Below are positions 34,371-42,854 of a DNA stretch of 53,165 nucleotides, piece after piece. The stretch's first letter is position 1. Each line of letters starts with the position of its first letter. The stretch is taken from assembly GCA_900317425.1 (NCBI GenBank), contig ONGR01000014.1, forward strand, positions 1 to 53,165, given 5' to 3'. The position numbers were made by a program, and so were the translations under genes. Source of the DNA: an uncultured Eubacteriales bacterium (GTDB lineage Bacteria > Bacillota > Clostridia > Oscillospirales > Oscillospiraceae). Below the pieces are notes generated by a model, which was given only the letters and a program-made list of their open reading frames with translations, was not told where the DNA came from and searched no databases.

Positions 34371-35680
34371 TTTGCCAGCACCTCCTTCACGATTTCAATG
34401 GCACGATCCAGCTCGGCCTTGCCCACCTTCTCGGTGGCGCACCACAGCACGCCGCCCTCGATGGGCAGACCGCCCAGGATGCCGGCCTTCTCCAGAGCGG
34501 TCAGCACCTCGTCCTGACGGGGCAGGGTGGTGACGAACTCATGGAAGAACTCGCCGGTGTAGACCAGCTCCACGCCCTCGATGGCGGTGAGTCCGCGGCA
34601 GAGGTAGTGGGCCTTGGCCATGGACTGGCGGGCGGCCTCGGCCAGACCCTCGGGACCCATGGCGGCCAGATAGACGCCGGCGGTCAGGGCGCACAGGGCC
34701 TGGTTGGAGCAGATGTTGCTGCTGGCCTTCTCGCGGCGGATGTGCTGCTCGCGGGCCTGCAGGGAAAGGACATACGCGCGGCGGCCGTCGTGATCGGTGG
34801 TCTCACCCACGATACGGCCGGGCAGCTTGCGCATGTGCTTGGTGAGGGTGGCCATGAAGCCCAGGTACGGGCCGCCGTAGCTCAGGGGCATGCCCAGAGG
34901 CTGGCCCTCGCCCACGGCCACGTCGGCGCCGCAGGCGGCGGGGGTCTTCATGATGCCCAGAGCGATGGGGTTGCAGCCCATCACGTACATGGCGCCGGCC
35001 TCGTGGACCAGAGCGCCGATGGCGTCCGCGTCCTCCAGCTGGCCGAAGAAGTTGGGCTGCTGGACGTAGAAGGAGGCCACGTCGGGCGTCAGCATCTCAC
35101 GCAGGGCGTCCAGATCGGTCTTGCCGTCCTTGGCGGGCACGACGCGCAGCTCGTCGCCGGTGCCGTAGCAGTAGGTGCGGACGGTGTTGATGGTGTCGGG
35201 GTGGGCCGCGGCGCTGATGAGGGTCACGCGGCGCTTGCGGTCGCGGCACATGGCGGCGGCCTCGGCGGCGGCGGTGGCGCCGTCATAGACGGAGGCGTTG
35301 GACACGTCCATGCCGGTCAACTCGCAGATCATGGTCTGATACTCAAAAATGGACTGGAGCACGCCCTGGCTCATCTCCGCCTGATAGGGGGTATAGGCGG
35401 TGAGGAACTCCTCCTTGGACGTGACAGACTTGACGATGCTGGGGATATAGTGGTCATAGGCGCCGGCACCGCGGAGCACCGTGGGGAACACGGTGTTCCG
35501 GGCGGCCATGGCGGTCATGGCACGGGTAACCTCCAGCTCGCTCATCCCCTCGGGGATGTTCAGCGGGCGATCCAGAATCATGTCCGCGGGCACGTCGCGA
35601 TACAGGTCACGGAAGTCCTGCATCCCGAGCGCGTGGAGCATTTCCTGGCGCTGCTCGCCGGTGGAAGGTACGTAGCTCAT
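34367..35680 (-). CDS. gcvPA: Glycine dehydrogenase (decarboxylating) subunit 1
   Basis: 437 aa, N-terminal half of the split P protein. The opening YVPSTGEQRQEMLHALG and the segment MDVSNASVYDGATAAAEAAA are typical. It lies 20 nt after gcvH and overlaps gcvPB by 4 nt. It acts with GcvPB in the cytoplasm as described there. Confidence 0.96.
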   Translation of the reverse strand: MSYVPSTGEQRQEMLHALGMQDFRDLYRDVPADMILDRPLNIPEGMSELEVTRAMTAMAARNTVFPTVLRGAGAYDHYIPSIVKSVTSKEEFLTAYTPYQAEMSQGVLQSIFEYQTMICELTGMDVSNASVYDGATAAAEAAAMCRDRKRRVTLISAAAHPDTINTVRTYCYGTGDELRVVPAKDGKTDLDALREMLTPDVASFYVQQPNFFGQLEDADAIGALVHEAGAMYVMGCNPIALGIMKTPAACGADVAVGEGQPLGMPLSYGGPYLGFMATLTKHMRKLPGRIVGETTDHDGRRAYVLSLQAREQHIRREKASSNICSNQALCALTAGVYLAAMGPEGLAEAARQSMAKAHYLCRGLTAIEGVELVYTGEFFHEFVTTLPRQDEVLTALEKAGILGGLPIEGGVLWCATEKVGKAELDRAIEIVKEVLAK

Positions 35681-35700
35681 TCGTTATTCCTCCGTGTTAA

Positions 35701-36078
35701 TCAGCCCTCGGTGGCGCAGAAAGCCTCGTAGGCGGCGGCGTCCAGCAGCTCCTCGGTGCCGGTGAGACCCTCAACCTTGATGATCCAGGCGCCGTAGGGA
35801 TCCTGGTTCAGCATCTCGGGGGCGTCCAGCAGCTCCTCGTTGACGGCGCACACGGTGCCGGACACGGGGCTGACCAGATCGCTGACGGCCTTGACGGACT
35901 CCACGTCGCCGAAAGCCTCGCCGGCGGTGCACTCGTCGCCCTCCTGGGGCAGGTTGATGAACACCACGTCGCCCAGAGCGTCCTGGGCAAAGTCGGAGAT
36001 GCCGATGACGGCGACGTTGCCTTCCATGCGGATCCACTCGTGGGACTTGGAATACTGCAGATCAACGGGATAGTTCAT
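35701..36078 (-). CDS. gcvH: Glycine cleavage H protein
   Basis: 125 aa. The ATG at 36078 follows TTTTTGGAGGTAATCACT; a start 15 nt upstream would place the site inside the gene. The lipoylated lysine is K63 in [15 protein letters not shown]. GcvH shuttles the aminomethyl and reduced lipoyl arms between P, T and L proteins. It lies between the T-SHMT fusion and gcvPA. Confidence 0.96.
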   Translation of the reverse strand: MNYPVDLQYSKSHEWIRMEGNVAVIGISDFAQDALGDVVFINLPQEGDECTAGEAFGDVESVKAVSDLVSPVSGTVCAVNEELLDAPEMLNQDPYGAWIIKVEGLTGTEELLDAAAYEAFCATEG

Positions 36079-36133
36079 AGTGATTACCTCCAAAAAGTAT
36101 TTTTAATGGGTTTTGGAATTTCAGCAGGGGGGA

Positions 36134-38782
36134 TCAGAAGCCCACCTTGGCGGCGAACCCCTCCAGAGCGGTTTCGAACTCGTCGTCGGAGAAGCAGTAC
36201 TTCATCTCGGTGAAGTTGCTGCGCAGGCGGATGACGTCCTCCTTGACGTCCTTGCCGCGGAGGATGCAGTCGGCCATGATGGCGGCCAGCTGCTCGAACT
36301 CCTTCTTGCCGAAGCCGAAGCGGGTCATCTCGCTCATGCCCATGCGCAGGGCGCCGGAGGCGGTGAAGCCCTCCTCGTCCGGGGTGGCCTGATAGTTGAC
36401 GATGATGTTGTTGCGCTCCAGACGCTCGGCGATCTCGGCACCCTGGGCGTAGCCCACGGAGACGATGACCTGGTGGGTCTCGGTGTAGTCGATGGCGGGG
36501 TCGCCGCACACGTTCAGGCCCTGGGCCTTCAGGCACTTGGCGAAGTACTTGGCGTTTTCGATGATGGCCTTCTGGTACTCGTCCTTGAAATAGTTCATCT
36601 CATAGGCGGCCATCAGCAGACCCAGCTGGGTGCCCAGGTGGTGGTTGGAGACGCTGCCGGGGAAGGCGCGGCGCTCGATGGTCTCCCACAGGCCGTACTT
36701 CAGGTCGTCTTCCTTGTAGTTCACAGCCACGACACCGCGCTGGGGACCGAAGAAGGTCTTGTGGGTGGAACCGGTGACGATCTCGGCGCCCTCGGCGAAG
36801 GGCTGCTGGAAGTAGGGACCCACCAGACCCAGGACGTGGGCCATATCGTACATGATGGTGGTGGGGATCTTCTGCTCGTCCACGAACTGGCGGATGGCAG
36901 CCACGGGCTCCTTGTGCAGCACCATGCTCTTGCCGAAGATGATGAACTCGGGGCGATACTGCTCGATGACCTTCTTGGTCTCCTCCACGTCGATCTTGAA
37001 GATGTTGTCCTTGCAGACGGGGAAGTTCACCACGGCGCTGCGCTCGGTGACGGGGTCAACGGCGATGTAGTCGTGGAGAGCGCCCATGGGCTGAGCGGAC
37101 AGGTGGCCGCCCTTGATGATGTGGTTGTTCAGCACGTAGCCCAGACGCTTGGGATCATGCTTGCGGTCCAGACGGTTCTTCCAGTCCATCAGAGCGGAGA
37201 ACACGGCCATGTTGGACATCTGGCCGCTGATGACGCGGGTCTCCACCTCGGTGCAGCCGAAGTACTTGCGCAGCTCTTCCACGGCAAGCTGCTCCACCTC
37301 GTCGATAAACTTGGTGCCCTGATAATAGAAGATGTCCTTGTCATAGAAGGGGACGACCTTCTTGTGCTCGGCGTAGCGGCAGGAGGGATCGGAGGAGCAC
37401 AGCAGCTGCACGGCGCGGCTGGGGGTGTTCTCGGAGGGGATCAGGTTGATGCACTGCTTCTGGCGCCAGATGTGGTTCTCCTCGGCCTTCTTCAGCAGCT
37501 CCAGCGCCCGGACGGGACGCTCGTCGGTGCTGACCTCACGCTCAGCCAGCTCCACGCCGTAGATCAGGGGACGGGCGTAGGGAGGCGCGGTGACGCTCAT
37601 GTGGCGGGCGGGGATGGCGGCCTTCAGGCGCTTGCCGCGGATGTCCACCTCCACGACGTCGTCCACCAGCACGTCGCTGGCGATGTAGCAGGTGCCGATG
37701 GCGCGCTTGGCCACCTCGTCGGTGATGACGGTCTCCAGACCCTCACCCTCGGAGCGGTAGTAGGGCACCATGGTGCCGCTGGTGACCCAGCCGATCTGCT
37801 CGTCGCCGCGATAGATGGGCATGCCGGCGCGCATGACGCCGCGGTCCAGCAGGACGATGGGCTTGATGACCTTGGGCAGGTCGGTCAGATCGGAGAAGTC
37901 GCGGTTCTGGATGCGCTTGAAGGCCTCGCTCTGCTTCTCCAGAGGGGCGCGGCCGATGAAGCTGCCCTTGCGCTCGGAGAAGCTGACGGCAAACTTGGCC
38001 AGAGGCACGGCGAAGATCGGCATGGGCACGCCGTCGGGGTCGACGCCCATCTCGTGGCCGTACAGAGGCATACCGGCCTCCAGACGCAGGGTGTCGCGGG
38101 CACCGAGGCCGGCGGGCTTGGCGCCCAGCTCGATCAGGCGGTTCCACAGCCAGGCGGCGTCGGCGGAGGGGATGAACACCTCATAGCCCAGAGGCTCGCC
38201 GGTGTAGCCGGTCTTGGCCACGCGGACCAGGTGACCCTCGAACTCCAGGGTGTTCAGGGCGTTCTTCATGGGCTCGGTGACAGCCTCGCCGCCGGAGAGG
38301 ATCATGAGCAGCTCCTTACTCTTGGGACCCTGAACGGCAATGGAAGCCCAGTCGGCGGTGATATCGGTGATGGTGCAGTCAAAGTCCTTGACCACGTTCA
38401 TCAGGTGCTTGAGGTCCTTCTCGGTGTTGGCGGCGTTGACCACCAGCAGGAAGCGCTCCTCTTCATAGCGATAGAGGTAGGCGTCGTCCACGGCGCTGCC
38501 GTCCTCGGCGGGGATGATGCAGTACTGGGCCATGTTCAGGTCCAGGGATTCCACGTTGCTGCTGAGCACGTGCTGCAGGAAGGCCACGCGGTCGGGACCG
38601 TCGATCAGCAGACGGCCCATGTGGGACACGTCAAACAGGGAGCAGAAGTGACGGGTGTACAGATGCTCGGCGACGATGCCGGTGGGGTACTGGACGGGCA
38701 TGTCCCATCCGCCGAAATCCACCATGGTGGCGCCTGCCGCCACATGGACATCGTAGAGTTGGGTGCGCTTCAGTTCGCTCAT
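36134..38782 (-). CDS. Bifunctional aminomethyltransferase (GcvT) - serine hydroxymethyltransferase fusion
   Basis: 882 aa in one uninterrupted frame; the ATG follows AAGAAGGAGGAATATT. Residues 1 to about 405 are GcvT (DFGGWDMPVQY, VSHMGRLLIDGPDRVAFLQ, GYTGEPLGYEVF, GLGARDTLRLEAGMPLYGHE). Residues about 425-882 are a divergent SHMT with LIPSENTPSRAV (448-459), the PLP-contacting DMAH (646-649) and the Schiff-base lysine K675 in GSTHKTFFGPQRG. GcvT makes 5,10-methylene-THF from the GcvH-bound group, and SHMT adds it to a second glycine to give serine. The fusion may pass methylene-THF or THF directly between sites, in either direction. It leads the gcv operon. Confidence 0.94.
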   Translation of the reverse strand: MSELKRTQLYDVHVAAGATMVDFGGWDMPVQYPTGIVAEHLYTRHFCSLFDVSHMGRLLIDGPDRVAFLQHVLSSNVESLDLNMAQYCIIPAEDGSAVDDAYLYRYEEERFLLVVNAANTEKDLKHLMNVVKDFDCTITDITADWASIAVQGPKSKELLMILSGGEAVTEPMKNALNTLEFEGHLVRVAKTGYTGEPLGYEVFIPSADAAWLWNRLIELGAKPAGLGARDTLRLEAGMPLYGHEMGVDPDGVPMPIFAVPLAKFAVSFSERKGSFIGRAPLEKQSEAFKRIQNRDFSDLTDLPKVIKPIVLLDRGVMRAGMPIYRGDEQIGWVTSGTMVPYYRSEGEGLETVITDEVAKRAIGTCYIASDVLVDDVVEVDIRGKRLKAAIPARHMSVTAPPYARPLIYGVELAEREVSTDERPVRALELLKKAEENHIWRQKQCINLIPSENTPSRAVQLLCSSDPSCRYAEHKKVVPFYDKDIFYYQGTKFIDEVEQLAVEELRKYFGCTEVETRVISGQMSNMAVFSALMDWKNRLDRKHDPKRLGYVLNNHIIKGGHLSAQPMGALHDYIAVDPVTERSAVVNFPVCKDNIFKIDVEETKKVIEQYRPEFIIFGKSMVLHKEPVAAIRQFVDEQKIPTTIMYDMAHVLGLVGPYFQQPFAEGAEIVTGSTHKTFFGPQRGVVAVNYKEDDLKYGLWETIERRAFPGSVSNHHLGTQLGLLMAAYEMNYFKDEYQKAIIENAKYFAKCLKAQGLNVCGDPAIDYTETHQVIVSVGYAQGAEIAERLERNNIIVNYQATPDEEGFTASGALRMGMSEMTRFGFGKKEFEQLAAIMADCILRGKDVKEDVIRLRSNFTEMKYCFSDDEFETALEGFAAKVGF

Positions 38783-38846
38783 AATATTCCTCCTTCTTGT
38801 TCACAGGATTGTCTGCAGCGTGATGTGCAGATATCTTGCTGAGTAT

Positions 38847-38875
38847 ATTATAGGAGTAAGCGGTGCCAAAGTAAA
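38847..38875 (-). promoter_or_regulatory. Promoter of the glycine cleavage operon
   Basis: Minus-strand TTTACT (38875-38870), 17-nt spacer, perfect TATAAT (38852-38847). The leader to the ATG at 38782 is only about 60 nt, too short for a tandem glycine riboswitch, and I see none. Confidence 0.72.
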
Positions 38876-38961
38876 GGGAGAAGTTGGGGAATTTTTTTGT
38901 AGAATCCGGCAGAAAATTTTTCGCCGGAAAGGTGCACATACTATGCACGGAGGTGAGACCC

Positions 38962-39174
38962 GTGAAAAAGGGAATGCCCTTCGACGCCGCGCCGGACGTG
39001 AACGCCTTTCCCGGCGATCCGGACAACTGCTTCGACATGGTGAACAAGTACGGCACCTACAACATCCAGCCCACCTCGGACGGGGATCATCTGTTCCCAC
39101 TGATCGGGCCGGGCCTGCCCCGTCCCTGGCGGCAGATGAAGCTGGATAAGTACGATCTGGAGCAGCGGCAATAA
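38962..39174 (+). CDS. Small protein of unknown function (70 aa), GTG start
   Basis: The GTG at 38962 follows CGGAGGTGAGACCC; an internal ATG five codons later is the alternative. The sequence is rich in Pro, Asp and aromatic residues (MPFDAAPDVNAFPGDPDNCF after the first four residues, then NKYGTYNIQPTSDGDHLFPL). It has no signal or membrane segment. It is transcribed alone, divergent from the gcv operon, and has a strong terminator. A 12-nt-loop hairpin (TCCGGC/GCCGGA) lies in its leader at 38905-38929. Family not recognised. Confidence 0.7.
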   Translation: MKKGMPFDAAPDVNAFPGDPDNCFDMVNKYGTYNIQPTSDGDHLFPLIGPGLPRPWRQMKLDKYDLEQRQ

Positions 39175-39179
39175 AAAGA

Positions 39180-39214
39180 GCGGCAGACCGCGTCGGCGGT
39201 CTGCCGCATTTTAT
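39180..39214 (+). terminator. Terminator of the 70-aa gene
   Basis: 12-bp stem GCGGCAGACCGC / GCGGTCTGCCGC with a 4-nt loop, then ATTTTAT. Confidence 0.88.
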
Positions 39215-39331
39215 GCGACTTAAAAAAGTGGCGAATCCCCTCCGGCTTGCTTGCAAAAAGGGGAGAGGACGCCCGGCGGGGCGTCCTCTCCCGATGGGGG
39301 GAAATCCATCCCGGCGCACCGGCGCCGCGGA

Positions 39332-39514
39332 TCAGACCTTGTGACAGGCGGTGCAGCCGGCACAACTGCCGCAGCTTCCGCCGCAGCTGCCGCCGCAGGA
39401 GGAACGGCCGGAGCGCTTGTCGCTGACGATCTTCCGGACGACGGCATATATGACGGCGGCCAGCAGGGCGGCCACCAGAATGGTGCCCCAGTTGGCACTC
39501 AGCCACAGAAGCAT
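39332..39514 (-). CDS. FeoB-associated Cys-rich membrane protein
   Basis: 60 aa: one transmembrane helix (WGTILVAALLAAVIYAVVRK, about 9-28) and a C-terminal tail with repeated CGGSC units and CTAC. This is the small Cys-rich partner commonly found after feoB in Firmicutes; a role in handling ferrous iron at the FeoB exit is presumed, not shown. It lies 25 nt after feoB and is the last gene of the feo cluster. Confidence 0.88.
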   Translation of the reverse strand: MLLWLSANWGTILVAALLAAVIYAVVRKIVSDKRSGRSSCGGSCGGSCGSCAGCTACHKV

Positions 39515-39539
39515 GACGATCCCTTCCTTTCCGATGGGT

Positions 39540-42041
39540 TTACTTGACCATCACGTTGGCGGTCAGCTTGGTGGCCTCCTTGTAGGGGCGGAAGAGCAGG
39601 TACAGCATACCCGCCACGATGGCCGCGGAGACGATGACGCCCAGGATATTGCCGCTGCCCATAAACAGGCTGGCGAGCTGATAGACGCACAGGGCCACCA
39701 GATAGGCAAAGCAGCACTCATAGCCGATGGCGAACCAGGTCCAGCGGGTGTTGTTCATCTCCCGCTTGATGGCGCCGATGGCGGCAAAGCAGGGGGCGCA
39801 CAGCAGGTTGAACACCAGGAAGGAGTAGCCGCTGGCGCCGTTGAAGGTCTGGGCCAGGTTCTGCCACACGCTGCCCTCGCCCGCACCGTAGAGAATGCCC
39901 ATGGTGCCCACGATGTTCTCCTTGGCCACAAGACCGGTGATGGAGGCCACAGCGGCCTGCCAGTTGCCCCAGCCCAGGGGGATGAACAGCCAGGCGATGG
40001 CCCGGCCCACGGTGGCCAGGATGCTCATGTCGATCTCATCCTCGGCCAGCATGCGGAAGCCGTCGGGGGTGGAGCCGAAGAAGCTGAGGAACCAGATGAC
40101 GATGGTGGACAGCAGGATGATGGTGCCGGCCTTCTTGATGAAGGACCAGCCCCGCTCCCACATGCTGCGCAGCACGTTGCCCAGAGTGGGCCAGTGGTAG
40201 GCGGGCAGCTCCATGACGAAGGGGGCGGGCTCGCCGGCGAACATCTTGGTCTTCTTCAGGATGATGCCGGAGATGATGATGGCGGCCAGACCCACGAAGT
40301 AGGCGGAGGTGGCCACCCAGGCGCTGCCGCCGAAGATGGCGCCGGCGATCATGGCGATGAAGGGCACCTTGGCGCCGCAGGGGATGAAGGTGGTGGTCAT
40401 GATGGTCATGCGGCGGTCCCGCTCATTTTCTATGGTACGGGACGCCATGACGCCGGGGATCCCGCAGCCGGTGCCGATCAGGATGGGGATGAAGGACTTG
40501 CCGGACAGGCCGAAGCGGCGGAAGATGCGGTCCAGCACGAAGGCGATGCGGGCCATGTAGCCGCAGGCCTCCACGAAGGCCAGCAGGAAGAACAGCACCA
40601 GCATCTGGGGCACAAAGCCCAGCACGGCGCCCACGCCAGCCACGATGCCGTCCAGGATCAGGCCCTTCAGCCAGTCGGCACAGCCGATCTTGTCCAGCAG
40701 GCCCTCGATGAGAACGGGGACGCCGGGCACCCACACGCCGTAGTCGGCGGGATCCGGCTCGTCCAGACCGTTCTCCTCCAGATAGGCCACGGCCTCACGG
40801 AAGGACATGGAATTGGTGGTCTCCCCGTCGGCGTCCTCCGGGACGGCGTCAAAGTAGACGGTCAGCTCGCTCTCGGCCAGCGTCTCCTCGTCCTCCACGG
40901 TGACCTGGGCGGTGGCGGGGCCGGAGGTGACGGACTTGATCTGCGCCATAATGGCATGGGGATCATAGTCATCGGCCTCGGGGTCGATCTCCAGATCGGC
41001 CACGAAGGCGTCCACGGCGTTCCTGGCGGCGGTGTAGTCGTCGCTGACCTCCTCATATGCCTTGGAGCCGATCCCGAACAGGTGCCAGCCGTCGCCGAAG
41101 AGACCGTCGTTGGCCCAGTCGGTGGCGGCGGCGCCAACGGTGACCATGGAGATGTAGTAGATCAGGAACATGACCAGAGCGAAGATGGGCAGGCCCAGCC
41201 ACCGGTTGGTGACGATCTTGTCGATCTTGTCGGAGGCAGACAGCTGACCGGAGGCCTTCTTCTTGTAGCAGGCCTTCAGGACGTCGGCGATGTAGACGTA
41301 GCGCTCGTTGGTGATGATGGACTCGGCGTCGTCGTCCAGCTCGGCCTCAGCGGCCTTGATGTCCTCGTCGATGTGGGCCAGGGTATCTGCGGGGATGTTC
41401 AGCCGGCTGAGCACCTTGTCGTCCCGCTCGAAGATCTTGACGGCGTACCAGCGCTGCTGCTCGGCCGGCAGGCCGTGGACCGCCGCCTCCTCGATGTGGG
41501 CCAGAGCGTGCTCCACCGGGCCGGAGAAGGTGTGCATGGGCACGGTCCTGGCGCCTCTGGCAGCTTCGATGGCGGCCTCGGCGGCCTCCATGACGCCGTC
41601 GCCCTTCAGGGCGGAGATCTCCACGATCCGGCAGCCCAGCTGGCGGCTCAGCTCTTCGGTGTTGATGGTGTCGCCGCTCTTGCGGACCACGTCCATCATG
41701 TTGATGGCCAGCACCACGGGGATGCCCAGCTCCGTCAGCTGGGTGGTCAGGTACAGGTTGCGCTCCAGGTTGGTGCCGTCGATGATGTTGAGGATGGCGT
41801 CGGGCCGCTCGCCGATCAGGTAGTTTCGGGCCACCACCTCCTCCAACGTGTAAGGGGACAGGGAGTAGATGCCGGGCAGGTCGGTGATGATGACGCCGTC
41901 GTGCTTTTTCAGCCGGCCCTCCTTCTTCTCCACGGTGACGCCGGGCCAGTTGCCCACGAACTGGTTGGAGCCGGTCAGGGCGTTGAACAGCGTGGTCTTT
42001 CCGCTGTTGGGGTTGCCCGCCAGGGCAATTCTCAGATCCAT
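39540..42041 (-). CDS. feoB: Ferrous iron transporter FeoB
   Basis: 833 aa; the ATG at 42041 (MDLRIALAGNPNSGKT) follows AGAAAGGAACGTTTGTT. It has an N-terminal GTPase with G1 GNPNSGKT (9-16) and G3 DLPG, a helical GDI domain (about 170-265), then membrane segments with two Gate domains, including LIGTGCGIPGVMASRTIENE and TFIPCGAKVPFIAMIAGA. An acidic insertion of about 110 residues (about 310-430; for example DLEIDPEADDYDPH) splits the first membrane segments and should face outside. FeoB imports Fe2+ under anaerobic conditions. Confidence 0.95.
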   Translation of the reverse strand: MDLRIALAGNPNSGKTTLFNALTGSNQFVGNWPGVTVEKKEGRLKKHDGVIITDLPGIYSLSPYTLEEVVARNYLIGERPDAILNIIDGTNLERNLYLTTQLTELGIPVVLAINMMDVVRKSGDTINTEELSRQLGCRIVEISALKGDGVMEAAEAAIEAARGARTVPMHTFSGPVEHALAHIEEAAVHGLPAEQQRWYAVKIFERDDKVLSRLNIPADTLAHIDEDIKAAEAELDDDAESIITNERYVYIADVLKACYKKKASGQLSASDKIDKIVTNRWLGLPIFALVMFLIYYISMVTVGAAATDWANDGLFGDGWHLFGIGSKAYEEVSDDYTAARNAVDAFVADLEIDPEADDYDPHAIMAQIKSVTSGPATAQVTVEDEETLAESELTVYFDAVPEDADGETTNSMSFREAVAYLEENGLDEPDPADYGVWVPGVPVLIEGLLDKIGCADWLKGLILDGIVAGVGAVLGFVPQMLVLFFLLAFVEACGYMARIAFVLDRIFRRFGLSGKSFIPILIGTGCGIPGVMASRTIENERDRRMTIMTTTFIPCGAKVPFIAMIAGAIFGGSAWVATSAYFVGLAAIIISGIILKKTKMFAGEPAPFVMELPAYHWPTLGNVLRSMWERGWSFIKKAGTIILLSTIVIWFLSFFGSTPDGFRMLAEDEIDMSILATVGRAIAWLFIPLGWGNWQAAVASITGLVAKENIVGTMGILYGAGEGSVWQNLAQTFNGASGYSFLVFNLLCAPCFAAIGAIKREMNNTRWTWFAIGYECCFAYLVALCVYQLASLFMGSGNILGVIVSAAIVAGMLYLLFRPYKEATKLTANVMVK

Positions 42042-42063
42042 AACAAACGTTCCTTTCTCTCTT

Positions 42064-42079
42064 GTTAGCAAAAACTAAC
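42064..42079. promoter_or_regulatory. Putative metalloregulator operator S4 upstream of feoB
   Basis: GTTAGCAAAAACTAAC, a perfect GTTAG-N6-CTAAC inverted repeat, 23 nt before the feoB start. Same motif as three sites upstream of the first feoA gene. Confidence 0.65.
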
Positions 42080-42128
42080 TTGTCGTTTCAAAAAGAGGAG
42101 AGGACAGACCCCTCCGGGATCGGGTTTC

Positions 42129-42356
42129 TTACAGCTCCACTTCGATCATCTCCGCGTCGGCCTTGCGCAGACTCAGCTCATAGCCCCGGACGGTGACCTC
42201 GATGGGATCGCCCAGCGGCGCCACCTTGCGGACGTAGACCTCCACGCCCCGGGTGATGCCCATGTCCATGATGCGGCGCTTGACGGCGCCCTCGCCGTGG
42301 AGACGGACCACCTTGCAGGTGTGGCCCACGCCCACTTCTCTCAGATTGGTGTTCAT
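42129..42356 (-). CDS. feoA: FeoA domain protein (second)
   Basis: 75 aa, an SH3-like FeoA fold (VKRRIMDMGITRGVEVYVRK, then PLGDPIEVTVRGYELSLRK). FeoA proteins assist FeoB on the cytoplasmic side. It starts after AGGAGGGAATCAC and lies 87 nt upstream of feoB. The gap to the other feoA gene is filled by the multi-hairpin repeat. Confidence 0.92.
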   Translation of the reverse strand: MNTNLREVGVGHTCKVVRLHGEGAVKRRIMDMGITRGVEVYVRKVAPLGDPIEVTVRGYELSLRKADAEMIEVEL

Positions 42357-42401
42357 GTGATTCCCTCCTTACATTTGTTGTATGTACTGCCCGCCAAATA
42401 G

Positions 42402-42564
42402 CCTCGCAGAGCTCGCGGCCCGCAAGCCGCGACGATATGAAATCTTCTTTTCTGACGACGTGTGCGTCAGAAAAACCTTCTCAGACCGCGCAGTGTGCGA
42501 GCGAAGCGAGTGTGCGGAGCGGGCTGCAGGCCCTTCTCGCTCAAAATTCACAAAGTTTTGAGCG
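42402..42564. repeat. Multi-hairpin interspersed repeat, copy B
   Basis: Noncoding. It has the same order of parts as copy A at 15620-15797: GCGGC-loop-GCCGC type hairpin; TTTTCTGACG-7 nt-CGTCAGAAAA; conserved CTTCTCAGACC; short hairpin; GGGCT-GCA-GGCCC; and TCGCTCAAAA-loop-TTTTGAGCGA. It is flanked by AAATAG on both sides (42396-42401 and 42565-42570), a possible target-site duplication. Confidence 0.75.
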
Positions 42565-42570
42565 AAATAG

Positions 42571-42783
42571 TCATACCATAATCTTCTGTGCCATCTCGCG
42601 GCTGATGGCGATGCGGGCTTCCTTCACGTTGACGATCACGTTGCCGTTCAGCGTGGTGACCACCGTCACCGTGCCGCCGGCCACGAAGCCCAGATCCTCC
42701 AGGTGCTTCTTGACCTCCGGCTTGCCGCCGATGCGCTTGATCACGTTCTCCTCGCCCTCATTGACCAACGTCAGAGGCATCAT
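42571..42783 (-). CDS. feoA: FeoA domain protein (first of operon)
   Basis: 70 aa (MPLTLVNEGEENVIKRIGGK near the start, then VKKHLEDLGFVAGGTVTVVT). It is the promoter-proximal gene of the feo cluster; a second FeoA lies downstream after the repeat. Two M codons open the frame (MMPLT), and either could be used after GAAAGGACGTGGCGCGAT. FeoA-like proteins bind or regulate FeoB. Confidence 0.9.
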   Translation of the reverse strand: MMPLTLVNEGEENVIKRIGGKPEVKKHLEDLGFVAGGTVTVVTTLNGNVIVNVKEARIAISREMAQKIMV

Positions 42784-42816
42784 ATCGCGCCACGTCCTTT
42801 CGTTCTGCTGCCGGAG

Positions 42817-42832
42817 ATTAGCATCAGCTAAC
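42817..42832. promoter_or_regulatory. Putative metalloregulator operator S3
   Basis: ATTAGCATCAGCTAAC (ATTAG-N6-CTAAC), in the feoA leader. Confidence 0.6.
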
Positions 42833-42854
42833 CCGCCGGGAAAATAAAAGAGGT

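Noticed and set aside
36113-38842. A 909-codon plus-strand frame opposite the GcvT-SHMT fusion
   Set aside because: Shadow frame with biased composition and no start signal.
39351-42068. A 905-codon plus-strand frame opposite feoB
   Set aside because: Shadow frame; rich in G, H, Q, D with no recognisable domain.
42063-42091. An internal promoter before feoB (TTGAAA-N17-CTAACA on the minus strand)
   Set aside because: The -10 match is too poor, although operator S4 in the same place makes some internal control plausible.
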